NCBI GenBank assembly: GCA_964372115.1
Contig: CAYJPN010000015.1
Span: forward strand, 1-64,000
Reading direction: 5' to 3'
Source: CG2-30-36-16 sp964372115
GTDB taxonomy: Bacteria; Bacteroidota; Ignavibacteria; Ignavibacteriales; Ignavibacteriaceae
DNA: 64,000 bases
Numbering within the stretch: position 1 is the stretch's first letter; every line of letters begins with the position of its first letter. A program made the translations under genes and the position numbers. Shown in pieces: positions 25,787-34,896 of the stretch. The notes below the pieces were generated by a model. The model worked only from the letters and a program-made list of their open reading frames with translations, did not search any database and was not told the DNA's origin.

Positions 25787-26073
25787 ATAAACATTTCTGT
25801 GGGTAAATTCCCAAAAATGAGCTACAAATATAAAGCTATACCGAGTGTTAAGCAAATAAATGAAAAGCTAATCTCGTCCGAAAACATTTATAAAAAAAAA
25901 CTTTTATACACTATTGCGGTCTCCGATTTTTCAATTGTATGGTTTGTTTAATGCAAATCATTTCTTATTTTGACGGGGAAATTTTTAGTATGTAATACGC
26001 AACGATTATTTTTTTTATTGTTTTGTATTTACTTTTACTCATTAATCAGCATAATTGAATTTGCAACTTTTTT
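25787..26073. other. Divergent intergenic region, tRNA-Leu / PP2C
   Basis: A 287-base AT-rich region between the tRNA and the PP2C gene on the opposite strand; promoters for both are expected here. I see no further RNA gene, repeat or protein-coding frame. Confidence 0.35.
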
Positions 26074-26808
26074 ATGAAGTTAACATATAGGCAGTTCAAC
26101 CACATAGGTCTTCGGAGGTTGAACAATGAAGACGCCGCTGAGATAGCAGAGATTGATAAGGGGTTGCTTTCAATTGTTTGTGATGGTCTCGGGGGCAGTA
26201 AAGCGGGAGATATTGCGTCTAAAACAGCAGTTGAGGCGGTAATTGATTTTTTTTCAACTGACAATAATCATCAGGACTATATTGAAAAAATCCGATCTGC
26301 TGTAATGTACGCAAATAAAACGGTATTTGACCGCGCACTTAACAACTCGTTATTAAGCGGTATGGCTACAACTGCCGAAGTTTTATTCATTAAAGATTAT
26401 ACAGCTTACTGGGCTCACATCGGCGATTCGCGAATTTATATTCTTAAAAACCGTAAATTAAAACTTTTAACAAAAGATCATTCATTAGTTCAGCGGCTTG
26501 TTGATGAGGGATATTTGACTTTAAAGGAAGCTGAGAATCATCCCAACAAAAACATAATCATGCGGGCTTTAGGTGATAATCTGAACGTTGAGATTGATCT
26601 GAGCAAAATGAAAATTTCACCGGATGATGAAAATTTATTTTTTATCTGTTCCGATGGAGTAACAACGGTTGTTGATAACACTGAACTTGAAATGATAATG
26701 AGTATTAATTACGACGACATGGAAGTAATTGAAAGTGAACTTGCCTCAACTATCAACCAAAGAGGAGCGCCTGATAATTACACATTTATTTTAATAAAAG
26801 TAGAATAA
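26074..26808 (+). CDS. PP2C-type protein serine/threonine phosphatase
   Basis: The 244-residue protein has the PP2C motifs: R-x-x-N-E-D near residue 15, V-C-D-G-L-G-G (first metal Asp), H-I-G-D-S-R-I-Y (second), S-D-G-V-T and the terminal G-A-P-D-N-Y-T metal-binding Asp. It should remove phosphate from Ser/Thr residues, most likely on or downstream of the kinase encoded two bases later. It is soluble, so it acts in the cytoplasm. Gene order phosphatase-kinase is common for such signalling pairs. Confidence 0.92.
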   Translation: MKLTYRQFNHIGLRRLNNEDAAEIAEIDKGLLSIVCDGLGGSKAGDIASKTAVEAVIDFFSTDNNHQDYIEKIRSAVMYANKTVFDRALNNSLLSGMATTAEVLFIKDYTAYWAHIGDSRIYILKNRKLKLLTKDHSLVQRLVDEGYLTLKEAENHPNKNIIMRALGDNLNVEIDLSKMKISPDDENLFFICSDGVTTVVDNTELEMIMSINYDDMEVIESELASTINQRGAPDNYTFILIKVE

Positions 26809-26810
26809 AA

Positions 26811-28733
26811 ATGATTGGTTCCAGGATAGATCATTATAAAATTGTTGATATTTTAGGCGAAGGCGGAATGGGCATTGTCTACAAAGCTTTTGACTTAAAA
26901 CTGGAACGATACGTTGCAATAAAAATATTAAATGCTGCCGCATTAAATAATCCACAGTTTATCGAGCGCTTTAAACGTGAGGCAAAAAACCAGGCTAAGT
27001 TAACTCATTCTAATATCGTTCCTGTTTACGGGTTTACCGAAGGAATGCAATTGCTCGGAATTGTAATGGAATATGTTGAAGGTGAAACTTTAGAAAAAAT
27101 GATTATTCGCCAGGGCAGGTTAAATCTAAGTCAAGCAATTGATATAATGCAACAGGTTCTTTCGGGTGCCGCATACGCACATAAAAAAGGATTTGTTCAT
27201 CGTGACTTGAAACCTTCAAACATTATTATAAGCAAAGACGGTATTGCCAAAATAATGGATTTCGGCATCTCGAAATCGCTAAAAGAAACAAAAGGAATTA
27301 CAAGAACCGGCGTAAAAATAGGCACCGTTCTTTACATGAGTCCTGAACAAATAAAAGCACAGGAACCGACAATACAAAGCGATATTTATTCACTTGGAAT
27401 TATACTGTTTGAAATGCTCACGGGTAAAAATCCTTTTGATTTTCCGACGGAGTTTGAAATACTTGAAGCACATTTGAAAAAAAATCCACCAAAACTTATA
27501 AACGAACATTTCGGTATACCATCGGAAGTTGATTCTATAATTTCAAAGGCAACAAATAAATCTACAAGTAAAAGATACCAGTCCGGTGAAGACTTTAACA
27601 CAGACTTAAATTTGCTTTCGGCAAAACTTACTATAGCAGAAAACAAAAGGCAGAACAGGCGTACCCGCACAAGGCAGATAAATACACCTGCCAGAAATAA
27701 AATGAAGTTCGGGTTATTTGCGTTTATAATTACTATTGTTTTCTTCGGATTATTTTATTTTGTTTATCAAATAGTCGACAGTTACTGGCGTAATAACAGG
27801 ATTTCAAATACCGAGAACGATTCGGGTAGTAATACATACCGGACAAACCCATCATACGCATTGCGAAGCGAGTGGAAAGGAATCTATACAGGAACCGATT
27901 TAAATTTGAATTCCATTTCTTTTGCCGATGATTTTTCGGCAGTGGCTGTGGGCAACGGTATTATAATACATTCGGATAACGGTGGGCAAGACTGGCATGC
28001 CGCAGTCGATTCAGGAATCGGAAGTATAAACAAAGTAGCTGCCGTATCATCATTTAAGTTTATTGCCGTTGGTGACAGTGGATTAATTTGGTTAAGCAGC
28101 AATAAAGGAATTGATTGGGAGAAAAGGCAAAGCCCTGTTAATTTTGCTTTGTTCGGTTTATACTTTTTTGAAAGCGGAAGAATTGGAATTAGTGTTGGGG
28201 TTAACGGGACAATAATAAAAACTATTGACGGCGGTTTATCGTGGCGCAAAATTTCTGCTCCAACAAACGAACTTCTTTATAGTATTTCCTTTTTTGATGA
28301 TCGTAACGGTATAATTACGGGGTGGAACGGTACAATATTAAGAACAGAAGACCAGGGTGAGACGTGGACAAAGTTAGAATCATTCTCCGATAAATATATA
28401 AAAGATATAGCCATTCTTAATAAAAATAATGCCGTTATATGCTGCGGCGGAGGTGAAGTGTTTAGAACTGAAAACGGTGGTGAGGATTGGGATAAAATAA
28501 ATACCCCAACTTTTTCCGGTTTATATTCCATTTTATTTATTGATGACAAAACAGGATTTGTTTTTGGCAGTAAGGGTGAGGTATTAATGTCTACAGACGG
28601 CGGAGAGTCCTGGGGACAGACTTCGAGCGGAACCTTTGGAACATTGAACGCCGCGGCTAAAAAATCGGGTGGATTTGTTTATGCTGCAGGGAATAATGGT
28701 ATAATGATATATAGCGGCACTTCTTTAAATTGA
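26811..28733 (+). CDS. Membrane Ser/Thr protein kinase fused to YCF48-like propeller
   Basis: The 640-residue protein has a cytosolic Hanks-type kinase domain (about 8-275): glycine loop G-E-G-G-M-G (16-21), Lys38, H-R-D-L-K-P-S-N (Asp132), D-F-G (150-152) and M-S-P-E-Q activation segment are all intact. One transmembrane helix follows at about 300-320. The outer part (about 350-640) consists of seven repeats of the YCF48/BNR type (for example G-V-N-G-T-I-I-K-T-I-D-G-G-L-S-W), predicted to fold into a seven-bladed propeller in the periplasm. Most membrane kinases of this type carry PASTA, TPR or WD modules instead, so a YCF48-type sensor is uncommon. It is coupled to the PP2C gene. Confidence 0.92.
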   Translation: MIGSRIDHYKIVDILGEGGMGIVYKAFDLKLERYVAIKILNAAALNNPQFIERFKREAKNQAKLTHSNIVPVYGFTEGMQLLGIVMEYVEGETLEKMIIRQGRLNLSQAIDIMQQVLSGAAYAHKKGFVHRDLKPSNIIISKDGIAKIMDFGISKSLKETKGITRTGVKIGTVLYMSPEQIKAQEPTIQSDIYSLGIILFEMLTGKNPFDFPTEFEILEAHLKKNPPKLINEHFGIPSEVDSIISKATNKSTSKRYQSGEDFNTDLNLLSAKLTIAENKRQNRRTRTRQINTPARNKMKFGLFAFIITIVFFGLFYFVYQIVDSYWRNNRISNTENDSGSNTYRTNPSYALRSEWKGIYTGTDLNLNSISFADDFSAVAVGNGIIIHSDNGGQDWHAAVDSGIGSINKVAAVSSFKFIAVGDSGLIWLSSNKGIDWEKRQSPVNFALFGLYFFESGRIGISVGVNGTIIKTIDGGLSWRKISAPTNELLYSISFFDDRNGIITGWNGTILRTEDQGETWTKLESFSDKYIKDIAILNKNNAVICCGGGEVFRTENGGEDWDKINTPTFSGLYSILFIDDKTGFVFGSKGEVLMSTDGGESWGQTSSGTFGTLNAAAKKSGGFVYAAGNNGIMIYSGTSLN

Positions 28734-28826
28734 TTTTACCTTCTCTAATATTTAACTTATCCATCAATTAAACTAAATTTATTCTTTATACTTCAACTTT
28801 TCACTTTCTAATTATTAGAGGCAGCC

Positions 28827-30092
28827 TTGGATAAATTTGTAATTACCGGCGGCAAAAAATTGACCGGATCGGTAGAAATTAGCGGAGCAAAAAATGCGTC
28901 TCTTGCGTTAATGCCAGCCGCTTTGTTAGCATCAGGTAAATCGATCTTGAACTCCACCCCGCAGCTAAATGATGTTTATACTATGATGAAACTTCTAAAT
29001 TATCTTGGCGTGGAATCAACCTTCCAAGATCATGTTATGAAATTAGATGCTTCAAAAATCAAATCATTCGAAGCGCCTTATGAACATGTAAAAAAGATGC
29101 GGGCTTCTGTTTATGTCCTTGGGCCGTTGTTAACAAAATTCGGTTATGCTAAAGTATCATTGCCCGGCGGGTGTGCATGGGGTCCCAGACCAATCAACCT
29201 TCATCTTGAAGGATTAAAAAAACTTGGCGCCGATATTGAATTGGATGCCGGTTATATAATAGCAAAAGCAAACCGTCTACATGGTGCAAAAATAAACTTT
29301 GATATTTCCTCGGTTGGCGCTACCGGTAATATTTTGATGGCTGCGGTGTTAGCTAAGGGAACAACATTAATTAACAACGCTGCAATGGAGCCCGAGATAA
29401 CAAACCTCGCGGAATTTCTTACCAAAATGGGTGCAAAAATTGATGGAATAGGAACTTCATTAATAACAATTGAAGGTGTTGACGAATTGAATGCCGCTGA
29501 AATAGATACCATTGCAGATAGAATAGAAGCGGGAACAATGCTGATTGCAGGCGCAATTACAAACGGGCAAATTACAATCGGAAATGTTGCTCCGAATTTG
29601 ATGGATGCTGTTTTATTTAAGTTAGAAGACAGTGGATGCGTTATAAATTTATCGGGTAAACAAATTTCGTTAAATGCTGAAAATAATGAAATAAAACCAG
29701 CTGACGTAATGACATCAATATTCCCGGGATTTCCTACCGATATGCAGGCTCAATGGACAGCTTATATGGCAATTGCAAACGGTACTTCTACAGTTACCGA
29801 TTCCATTTATGTTGATAGATTTAAACATGTGCCCGAGTTACAAAGATTGGGCGCCAATATTGATGTAAATGAAAATAGCGCTGTTATAAAAGGAGTTAAA
29901 AAATTACAGGGCGCTAAAGTAATGTCTACCGATTTACGCGCAAGCGCTTCGCTTGTTCTTGCGGGGCTGGCTGCCGTGGGTACTACCGAAGTACTTCGTG
30001 TTTATCATTTAGATAGAGGATACCAGCGAATTGAAGAAAAACTTGGACAACTTGGCGCGGAGATTGTGCGTGTTGCCGGGTCAGAATTTTAG
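28827..30092 (+). CDS. murA: UDP-N-acetylglucosamine 1-carboxyvinyltransferase
   Basis: The 421-residue enzyme transfers enolpyruvate from phosphoenolpyruvate to UDP-GlcNAc, the first committed step of peptidoglycan synthesis. Lys22 and Asn23 (S-G-A-K-N-A-S) and the catalytic Cys116 in P-G-G-C-A-W-G-P-R-P-I-N-L-H are conserved; the Cys means fosfomycin-type inhibition is expected. Asp in F-P-T-D-M-Q-A-Q is also present. The start is TTG at 28827, with GAGG upstream at the usual distance. It heads a plus-strand operon with the membrane peptidase, AI-2E and CCA genes. Confidence 0.96.
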   Translation: MDKFVITGGKKLTGSVEISGAKNASLALMPAALLASGKSILNSTPQLNDVYTMMKLLNYLGVESTFQDHVMKLDASKIKSFEAPYEHVKKMRASVYVLGPLLTKFGYAKVSLPGGCAWGPRPINLHLEGLKKLGADIELDAGYIIAKANRLHGAKINFDISSVGATGNILMAAVLAKGTTLINNAAMEPEITNLAEFLTKMGAKIDGIGTSLITIEGVDELNAAEIDTIADRIEAGTMLIAGAITNGQITIGNVAPNLMDAVLFKLEDSGCVINLSGKQISLNAENNEIKPADVMTSIFPGFPTDMQAQWTAYMAIANGTSTVTDSIYVDRFKHVPELQRLGANIDVNENSAVIKGVKKLQGAKVMSTDLRASASLVLAGLAAVGTTEVLRVYHLDRGYQRIEEKLGQLGAEIVRVAGSEF

Positions 30093-30102
30093 TTAAAATA
30101 TT

Positions 30103-32298
30103 ATGAAGAAATTTCCGTTTATATCTGTTCTTCTGCTTTTAACAATAAACGTATTGTTCCTTTTTTTGCCTCTTACTTCGGTATTCGGCTATGAGTTTTC
30201 CCTGTTTAATTCGCTGCTGGTAGTTGTGCTCTCCGGGGTACTGACGATTAATTCGATCACACATTTTAGAAAACAGGGGAGAGGTAAAACTTTAGCAGAG
30301 CTTGCAAAATGGCTGCTAATATTTTTTGTTATTCCTCTTTTAATTTCATTAGTAAACTCTTTGTTTACGGGTTTCTGCTCTTTTGTGCAAGGGCTATCTT
30401 TTTATTTCATTTTCGTATTTCCCGCTCTTATTATAGGTTCCGCAATCGGTGCTGCATCAATTTATTTATGGACGCGGTATAAGTTTATCATCTTCGCTTT
30501 ATTGATGTTGCTTACCGCATTTATTACGGTTTACGAAATTTATTTTAATCCCCAAAGTTATTTTTATAATCCTTTATTCGGATACTTTCCGGGGACCATA
30601 TTTGATGAAGGATTGAGTGTTGATTTGAAACTTCTCTTATATCGCTTAGCAAACATTTTGTATTTCGGAATATTGTTTATCGCAGCTTTCATTTTCATAT
30701 TTAAAAAAATATCCTTAAGGAAGAGAATATTTATTGTTTCGTTTTTAATTGTTATTCCAGCCGGGTTTGTAACTGTATCGCCCTACCTTGGTTATTCAAC
30801 AACAGTGGGAAGTCTAACCGGAGAATTAAATTACAAAATTGAAACAGAACATTTTACAATCAATTTTGATAAGGGCACTAGCGTAGAAGAAAAAGAACTG
30901 ATCGCACAATATCATGAATATTATTACTCTGAATTAAAAAAATATTTTAACGGCGGTGTAAAACAAAAAATAGAGTCATTCATATTTTACGACAGGTTGA
31001 GAAAGAAAAAATTGTTCGGAGCTGAGAACGCGGATGTTGCAAAACCATGGCTGCGTCAATTATATGTTACAAAAGATAATATCAATGCAACCTTGCGCCA
31101 CGAAATAGCTCATTGTTTTACAGCTAATTTTGGAGCTTCGATATTTAAAGTTGCCGAATGGTTTAACCCATCACTTACAGAAGGTATTGCTATGGCTGCC
31201 GACCCGTTTTATGGGGAAAACTATATCGATTATACGGCAGCGTTGGCGTATAAAAATGGATATAAAATTGATATTAAAAACCTTTTTACAGGGCTTAATT
31301 TTTTTGCACAAAATTCATCTCTTTCGTACATTTATGCCGGTTCATTTGTAAAGTATTTGGTAGATAATTATGGAATAAAAAAATTTAAACAACTTTACAC
31401 CGATACTAATTTTGGCAAAATATACGGTAAAAATATAAATCTGTTAGAAAGCGAATATTTTAATTATTTATCTTCATGGAAAGCCGATAATAAAAATGAA
31501 GCGGATTACTACTTCGGCAGAAAATCTATTTTTGCAAAAGTTTGTCCACGCTATATCGCTGATCATCTGACAAGAGCATGGCAGTACTTTAATGATAAAA
31601 AATATTACGAAGCAGAAAAAATGTTTAGCAATGTTTTAAAGAAAAGTGAAAGTTATTCTGCTTTGACCGGGCTGGCGGCTTTATTTAAAGAAACAGGCAG
31701 AAAAGATTCAGCAATATTTGTCCTTTCAAGAGGAATAAAAAAATTTGAAAACACCGCGTATTTTTTTAACCTTCAATTTCAATTAGCTGATCTCTTCGCC
31801 GGCAAAGGGGATTACATACCGGCTGATTCGCTTTACAAAAAAATAGCGGCAGAGAAGCCCAACGTAACGCTTGTAAATTTATCGGTCATGAGAATAGCAT
31901 TACAAGATTATGACACTTTGTTAACAACTTATGTAAATGGGAAAAATATTGATAGATATTTGATTCTTCGCGAATTAAATGAGCGAAGTTATAATTATCA
32001 TTCTATACCTTCAATCATTAATCTATCTGCGGCGTTTGAAGAAAATTATCGTGTATTTTTAAAGCAGTTCGATAAAACACTTATTGTTAGCGACGAATAC
32101 TCCGCATACGCTGTTTATTCTCTTTCAGAATATGCGTTAAAAAACTCAGATTTTGTGCGGGCAAGAAGGCTGGCTGCATTGGCTGTCCGTTACAAGGCTG
32201 ATAAAAATTTTCTTTATATTGCAAATGAGCAGTTCAATAAATCCGATTGGTTGTATAGAAACATTTTATTAAAAAGTAATTTTATAAAAAATAATTAA
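30103..32298 (+). CDS. Seven-TM protein with peptidase MA-like domain and helical repeats
   Basis: This 731-residue protein has an unusual architecture. Residues 1-230 contain about seven hydrophobic transmembrane segments. Residues 245-470 form a gluzincin-type peptidase MA-like domain with H-E-I-A-H (333-337) and the third ligand Glu in T-E-G-I-A-M (Glu360). Residues 525-610 resemble TPR helices (Y-F-N-D-K-K-Y-Y-E-A-E-K-M-F). The metal site is complete, so protease activity is plausible, probably on the periplasmic side. Function and substrate are unknown. It lies 10 bases after murA and 4 before the AI-2E family gene. Confidence 0.8.
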   Translation: MKKFPFISVLLLLTINVLFLFLPLTSVFGYEFSLFNSLLVVVLSGVLTINSITHFRKQGRGKTLAELAKWLLIFFVIPLLISLVNSLFTGFCSFVQGLSFYFIFVFPALIIGSAIGAASIYLWTRYKFIIFALLMLLTAFITVYEIYFNPQSYFYNPLFGYFPGTIFDEGLSVDLKLLLYRLANILYFGILFIAAFIFIFKKISLRKRIFIVSFLIVIPAGFVTVSPYLGYSTTVGSLTGELNYKIETEHFTINFDKGTSVEEKELIAQYHEYYYSELKKYFNGGVKQKIESFIFYDRLRKKKLFGAENADVAKPWLRQLYVTKDNINATLRHEIAHCFTANFGASIFKVAEWFNPSLTEGIAMAADPFYGENYIDYTAALAYKNGYKIDIKNLFTGLNFFAQNSSLSYIYAGSFVKYLVDNYGIKKFKQLYTDTNFGKIYGKNINLLESEYFNYLSSWKADNKNEADYYFGRKSIFAKVCPRYIADHLTRAWQYFNDKKYYEAEKMFSNVLKKSESYSALTGLAALFKETGRKDSAIFVLSRGIKKFENTAYFFNLQFQLADLFAGKGDYIPADSLYKKIAAEKPNVTLVNLSVMRIALQDYDTLLTTYVNGKNIDRYLILRELNERSYNYHSIPSIINLSAAFEENYRVFLKQFDKTLIVSDEYSAYAVYSLSEYALKNSDFVRARRLAALAVRYKADKNFLYIANEQFNKSDWLYRNILLKSNFIKNN

Positions 32299-32302
32299 CG
32301 AT

Positions 32303-33406
32303 ATGTTGACAACTGAACAGTCCCTAATTAAACACACAAAAGCCGCCTCCTATTTTCTCGGTTTTATGTCATCTGTGTTGTTCGTTTATCTTTTAATGGC
32401 TCTACGCGAAATTCTTGTCCCCGTGGTCGTGGCCATTTTCTTAACATTTTTGTTCCACCCTCTTTTAATGTATTTTAAGAAATACAAAATCCCTACATGG
32501 GTTTCACTTCTTGTTTTAATATTTGTACAAATCGGGGTCTACTATTTACTTGTGTTGGTAATTATATCTTCCATAAGTTCAGCGCCTGATAAAATGCAAT
32601 TATATATTACAAATCTAACGCAAATTGTTGAGTCGATTTTAAAACCGTTTGATCTTACTTTAAAAGAATTTGCTGCGATGCTGAATATAGATATTCAAAC
32701 TCTCGATTTCGGTAAAGTTTTTGAAGGATTGATAAAAGCCGGGGTTATTCAAGGCGCGTTAGATTCATTTTCCTCGATGATGGGCAGCTTTTTTATAATG
32801 ATGATTTTCTGGGTTTTTATGATAATGGGTAAAACACAATTTGAGGAGCGCTTGAAGGTTGCATTCGAATCCAATCGCGATACGGTTGAAAACGGTATTA
32901 AAGCTATTAACAGTCAGCTTCAATCGTATATCATTATTAAAACAATTTTAAGCCTATTAACAGGTCTTATTACTACTGTTATTTTGCTTGCATTCGGTAT
33001 TGATTTCGCATTTATATGGGGATTGTTTGCTTTTGTTCTAAACTTTATACCAAATATCGGTTCTATTATTGCAACAATTGCTCCTATTTTGGCAGCATTC
33101 CTCGAACGTGGATTTGGATTTTCAACAATATCATTATCCGTTCTTCTTATGCTGAATCAAAACATAATAGGTAATTTTATAGAGCCGCAATATCTTGGCA
33201 GGCAGATGGATCTAAGCCCGGTTTTTGTTTTGTTTTCACTTATATTCTGGGGTTGGATTTGGGGGGTGGTAGGTATGTTTCTCGCGGTTCCCATTGCAGC
33301 GGCAATAAAAATATCATTTAGTAATATTGAGGCTTTACGTCCAATTGCAATATTAATGGGCAGCAAACCCCAAAAATTAAAAAACGATATTGTTACAACA
33401 CGATAA
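32303..33406 (+). CDS. AI-2E family transporter
   Basis: The 367-residue membrane protein has about eight transmembrane helices and the AI-2E family signatures: a first TM pair with L-V-P-V-V-V-A-I-F-L-T-F-L, then P-N-I-G-S-I-I-A-T-I-A-P and G-W-I-W-G-V-V-G-M-F-L-A-V-P near the C-terminus. Family members include the E. coli autoinducer-2 exporter TqsA and Na+/H+ antiporters; the substrate cannot be told from sequence. It is tightly packed in the murA operon. Confidence 0.9.
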   Translation: MLTTEQSLIKHTKAASYFLGFMSSVLFVYLLMALREILVPVVVAIFLTFLFHPLLMYFKKYKIPTWVSLLVLIFVQIGVYYLLVLVIISSISSAPDKMQLYITNLTQIVESILKPFDLTLKEFAAMLNIDIQTLDFGKVFEGLIKAGVIQGALDSFSSMMGSFFIMMIFWVFMIMGKTQFEERLKVAFESNRDTVENGIKAINSQLQSYIIIKTILSLLTGLITTVILLAFGIDFAFIWGLFAFVLNFIPNIGSIIATIAPILAAFLERGFGFSTISLSVLLMLNQNIIGNFIEPQYLGRQMDLSPVFVLFSLIFWGWIWGVVGMFLAVPIAAAIKISFSNIEALRPIAILMGSKPQKLKNDIVTTR

Positions 33407-33426
33407 AATATTTGTAAAAGTAGTTG

Positions 33427-34839
33427 ATGAATTTATCCGATAAACTAGAAGAATTTGAATTTTTAAAAACAGTTTCCGATGCAGCCGATGGACTCGGTGT
33501 CGGGGTTTATGTTGTCGGCGGGTTTATTCGCGATTTATTGCTCAACCGAAAGCGGGATGAAATAGATTTTCTAATTATAGGCGACGGCTTAAATTATGCT
33601 TCGCATTTAGCTTCTAAACTTGGAATCGGAAAAATTTCAACATTTAAAAATTTCGGTACGGCGCATTTTAAATATCATGGTTTCGATCTTGAATTTGTCG
33701 GCGCTCGAAAGGAGTCATACAATCGCGACAGCAGAAAACCATCCGTCGAAACCGGTTCATTTTTAGATGACATCACGCGGCGCGATTTTACAATAAATAC
33801 ACTTGCCGTGGACGTTACAAAAAATAATTTCGGAGAGCTTATAGATACATTTAACGGAGTTGAAGATTTGTATCAGCAGATCATAAAAACTCCTCTCGAC
33901 CCGCTTGTTACTTTCGATGACGACCCGCTCCGAATTATGCGCGCGTTTCGTTTCGCTTCGCAACTTCAGTTTGATGTTGATGAAAAAATTCTAAAAGCCG
34001 CAGAAACATTACGCGACAGGTTAAAAATTGTATCGCAGGAAAGAATTACTGACGAATTTTTAAAAATACTTTCTTCACACAAACCTTCAATCGGTTTAAA
34101 GCTTCTTTATAATACAAAAGTTTTGGATGTGATTTTTCCCGAAGCAACAAATCTCGCAGGCGTCGATCAGCGAAAGGAATATCATCATAAAGATGTTTTC
34201 TTACATACCTGCCAGGTGGTTGATAATATTTCCGAAGCAACAGATGATGTTTGGCTGCGTTTTGCCGCACTTGTTCATGACATTGCAAAACCGGTTACTA
34301 AAAATTTTGTTGAGGGCACTGGTTGGACATTCCACGGGCATGAGGAAATTGGCGCCCGTATGATGAAAGGAATTTTTAAAAGATTAAAACTGCCTCTGCA
34401 TAAATTGGAATATATCGAGAAGCTTGTGCGCCTCCATCTTCGCCCTATTGCATTAGCCAAAGAGGAGGTTACGGATTCGGCAATACGACGATTTATTGTA
34501 TCAGCCGGCGAAAATTTGGAAGATCTTATAACCCTTTGTCGTGCTGACATAACAAGTAAAAATCAACAAAAAGTTTCCCGTTACCTTGACAACTACGAAA
34601 GAGTAATGAAAAAAGTATGGGAAGTTGAGGCGAAGGATAAACTACGCGCATTTCAAAGTCCGGTTAGAGGAGAAAAAATTATGGAAATCTGCAATTTGCA
34701 ACCTTCAAGAAAAGTTGGTGAAATTAAAACAGCAATTGAAGAAGCTATCCTCGACGGCATAATCGGCAACAATTATGAAGAAGCATACGAGTATCTTTTA
34801 AAAATAAAAGATAAATATTTACCTTTGCAGCAAAAATAA
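33427..34839 (+). CDS. CCA-adding-type tRNA nucleotidyltransferase / poly(A) polymerase family with HD domain
   Basis: The 470-residue protein has the class II nucleotidyltransferase head: V-G-G-F-I-R-D-L-L-L, the catalytic D-E-I-D-F pair, and D-D-I-T-R-R-D-F-T-I-N-T-L-A (template-like motif), followed by R-I-M-R-A-F-R-F-A-S. An HD domain follows (V-H-D-I-A-K-P with F-H-G-H-E-E-I-G), as in CCA enzymes with 2',3'-cyclic phosphatase activity. It probably matures or repairs tRNA 3' ends; the tRNA-Leu here lacks an encoded CCA. Poly(A) polymerase activity cannot be excluded. A TTG at 33424 precedes the ATG at 33427. Confidence 0.88.
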   Translation: MNLSDKLEEFEFLKTVSDAADGLGVGVYVVGGFIRDLLLNRKRDEIDFLIIGDGLNYASHLASKLGIGKISTFKNFGTAHFKYHGFDLEFVGARKESYNRDSRKPSVETGSFLDDITRRDFTINTLAVDVTKNNFGELIDTFNGVEDLYQQIIKTPLDPLVTFDDDPLRIMRAFRFASQLQFDVDEKILKAAETLRDRLKIVSQERITDEFLKILSSHKPSIGLKLLYNTKVLDVIFPEATNLAGVDQRKEYHHKDVFLHTCQVVDNISEATDDVWLRFAALVHDIAKPVTKNFVEGTGWTFHGHEEIGARMMKGIFKRLKLPLHKLEYIEKLVRLHLRPIALAKEEVTDSAIRRFIVSAGENLEDLITLCRADITSKNQQKVSRYLDNYERVMKKVWEVEAKDKLRAFQSPVRGEKIMEICNLQPSRKVGEIKTAIEEAILDGIIGNNYEEAYEYLLKIKDKYLPLQQK

Positions 34840-34896
34840 ATAATGGTTGCTCTGTATGAGCCGTTAAACTTAGAAGGGGATAGGAAATTTTTTTTT

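Noticed and set aside
25652..25855. 67-codon minus-strand frame crossing the tRNA-Leu
   Set aside because: It translates the tRNA itself (R-M-A-E-L-V-D-A-L), a well-known spurious pattern.
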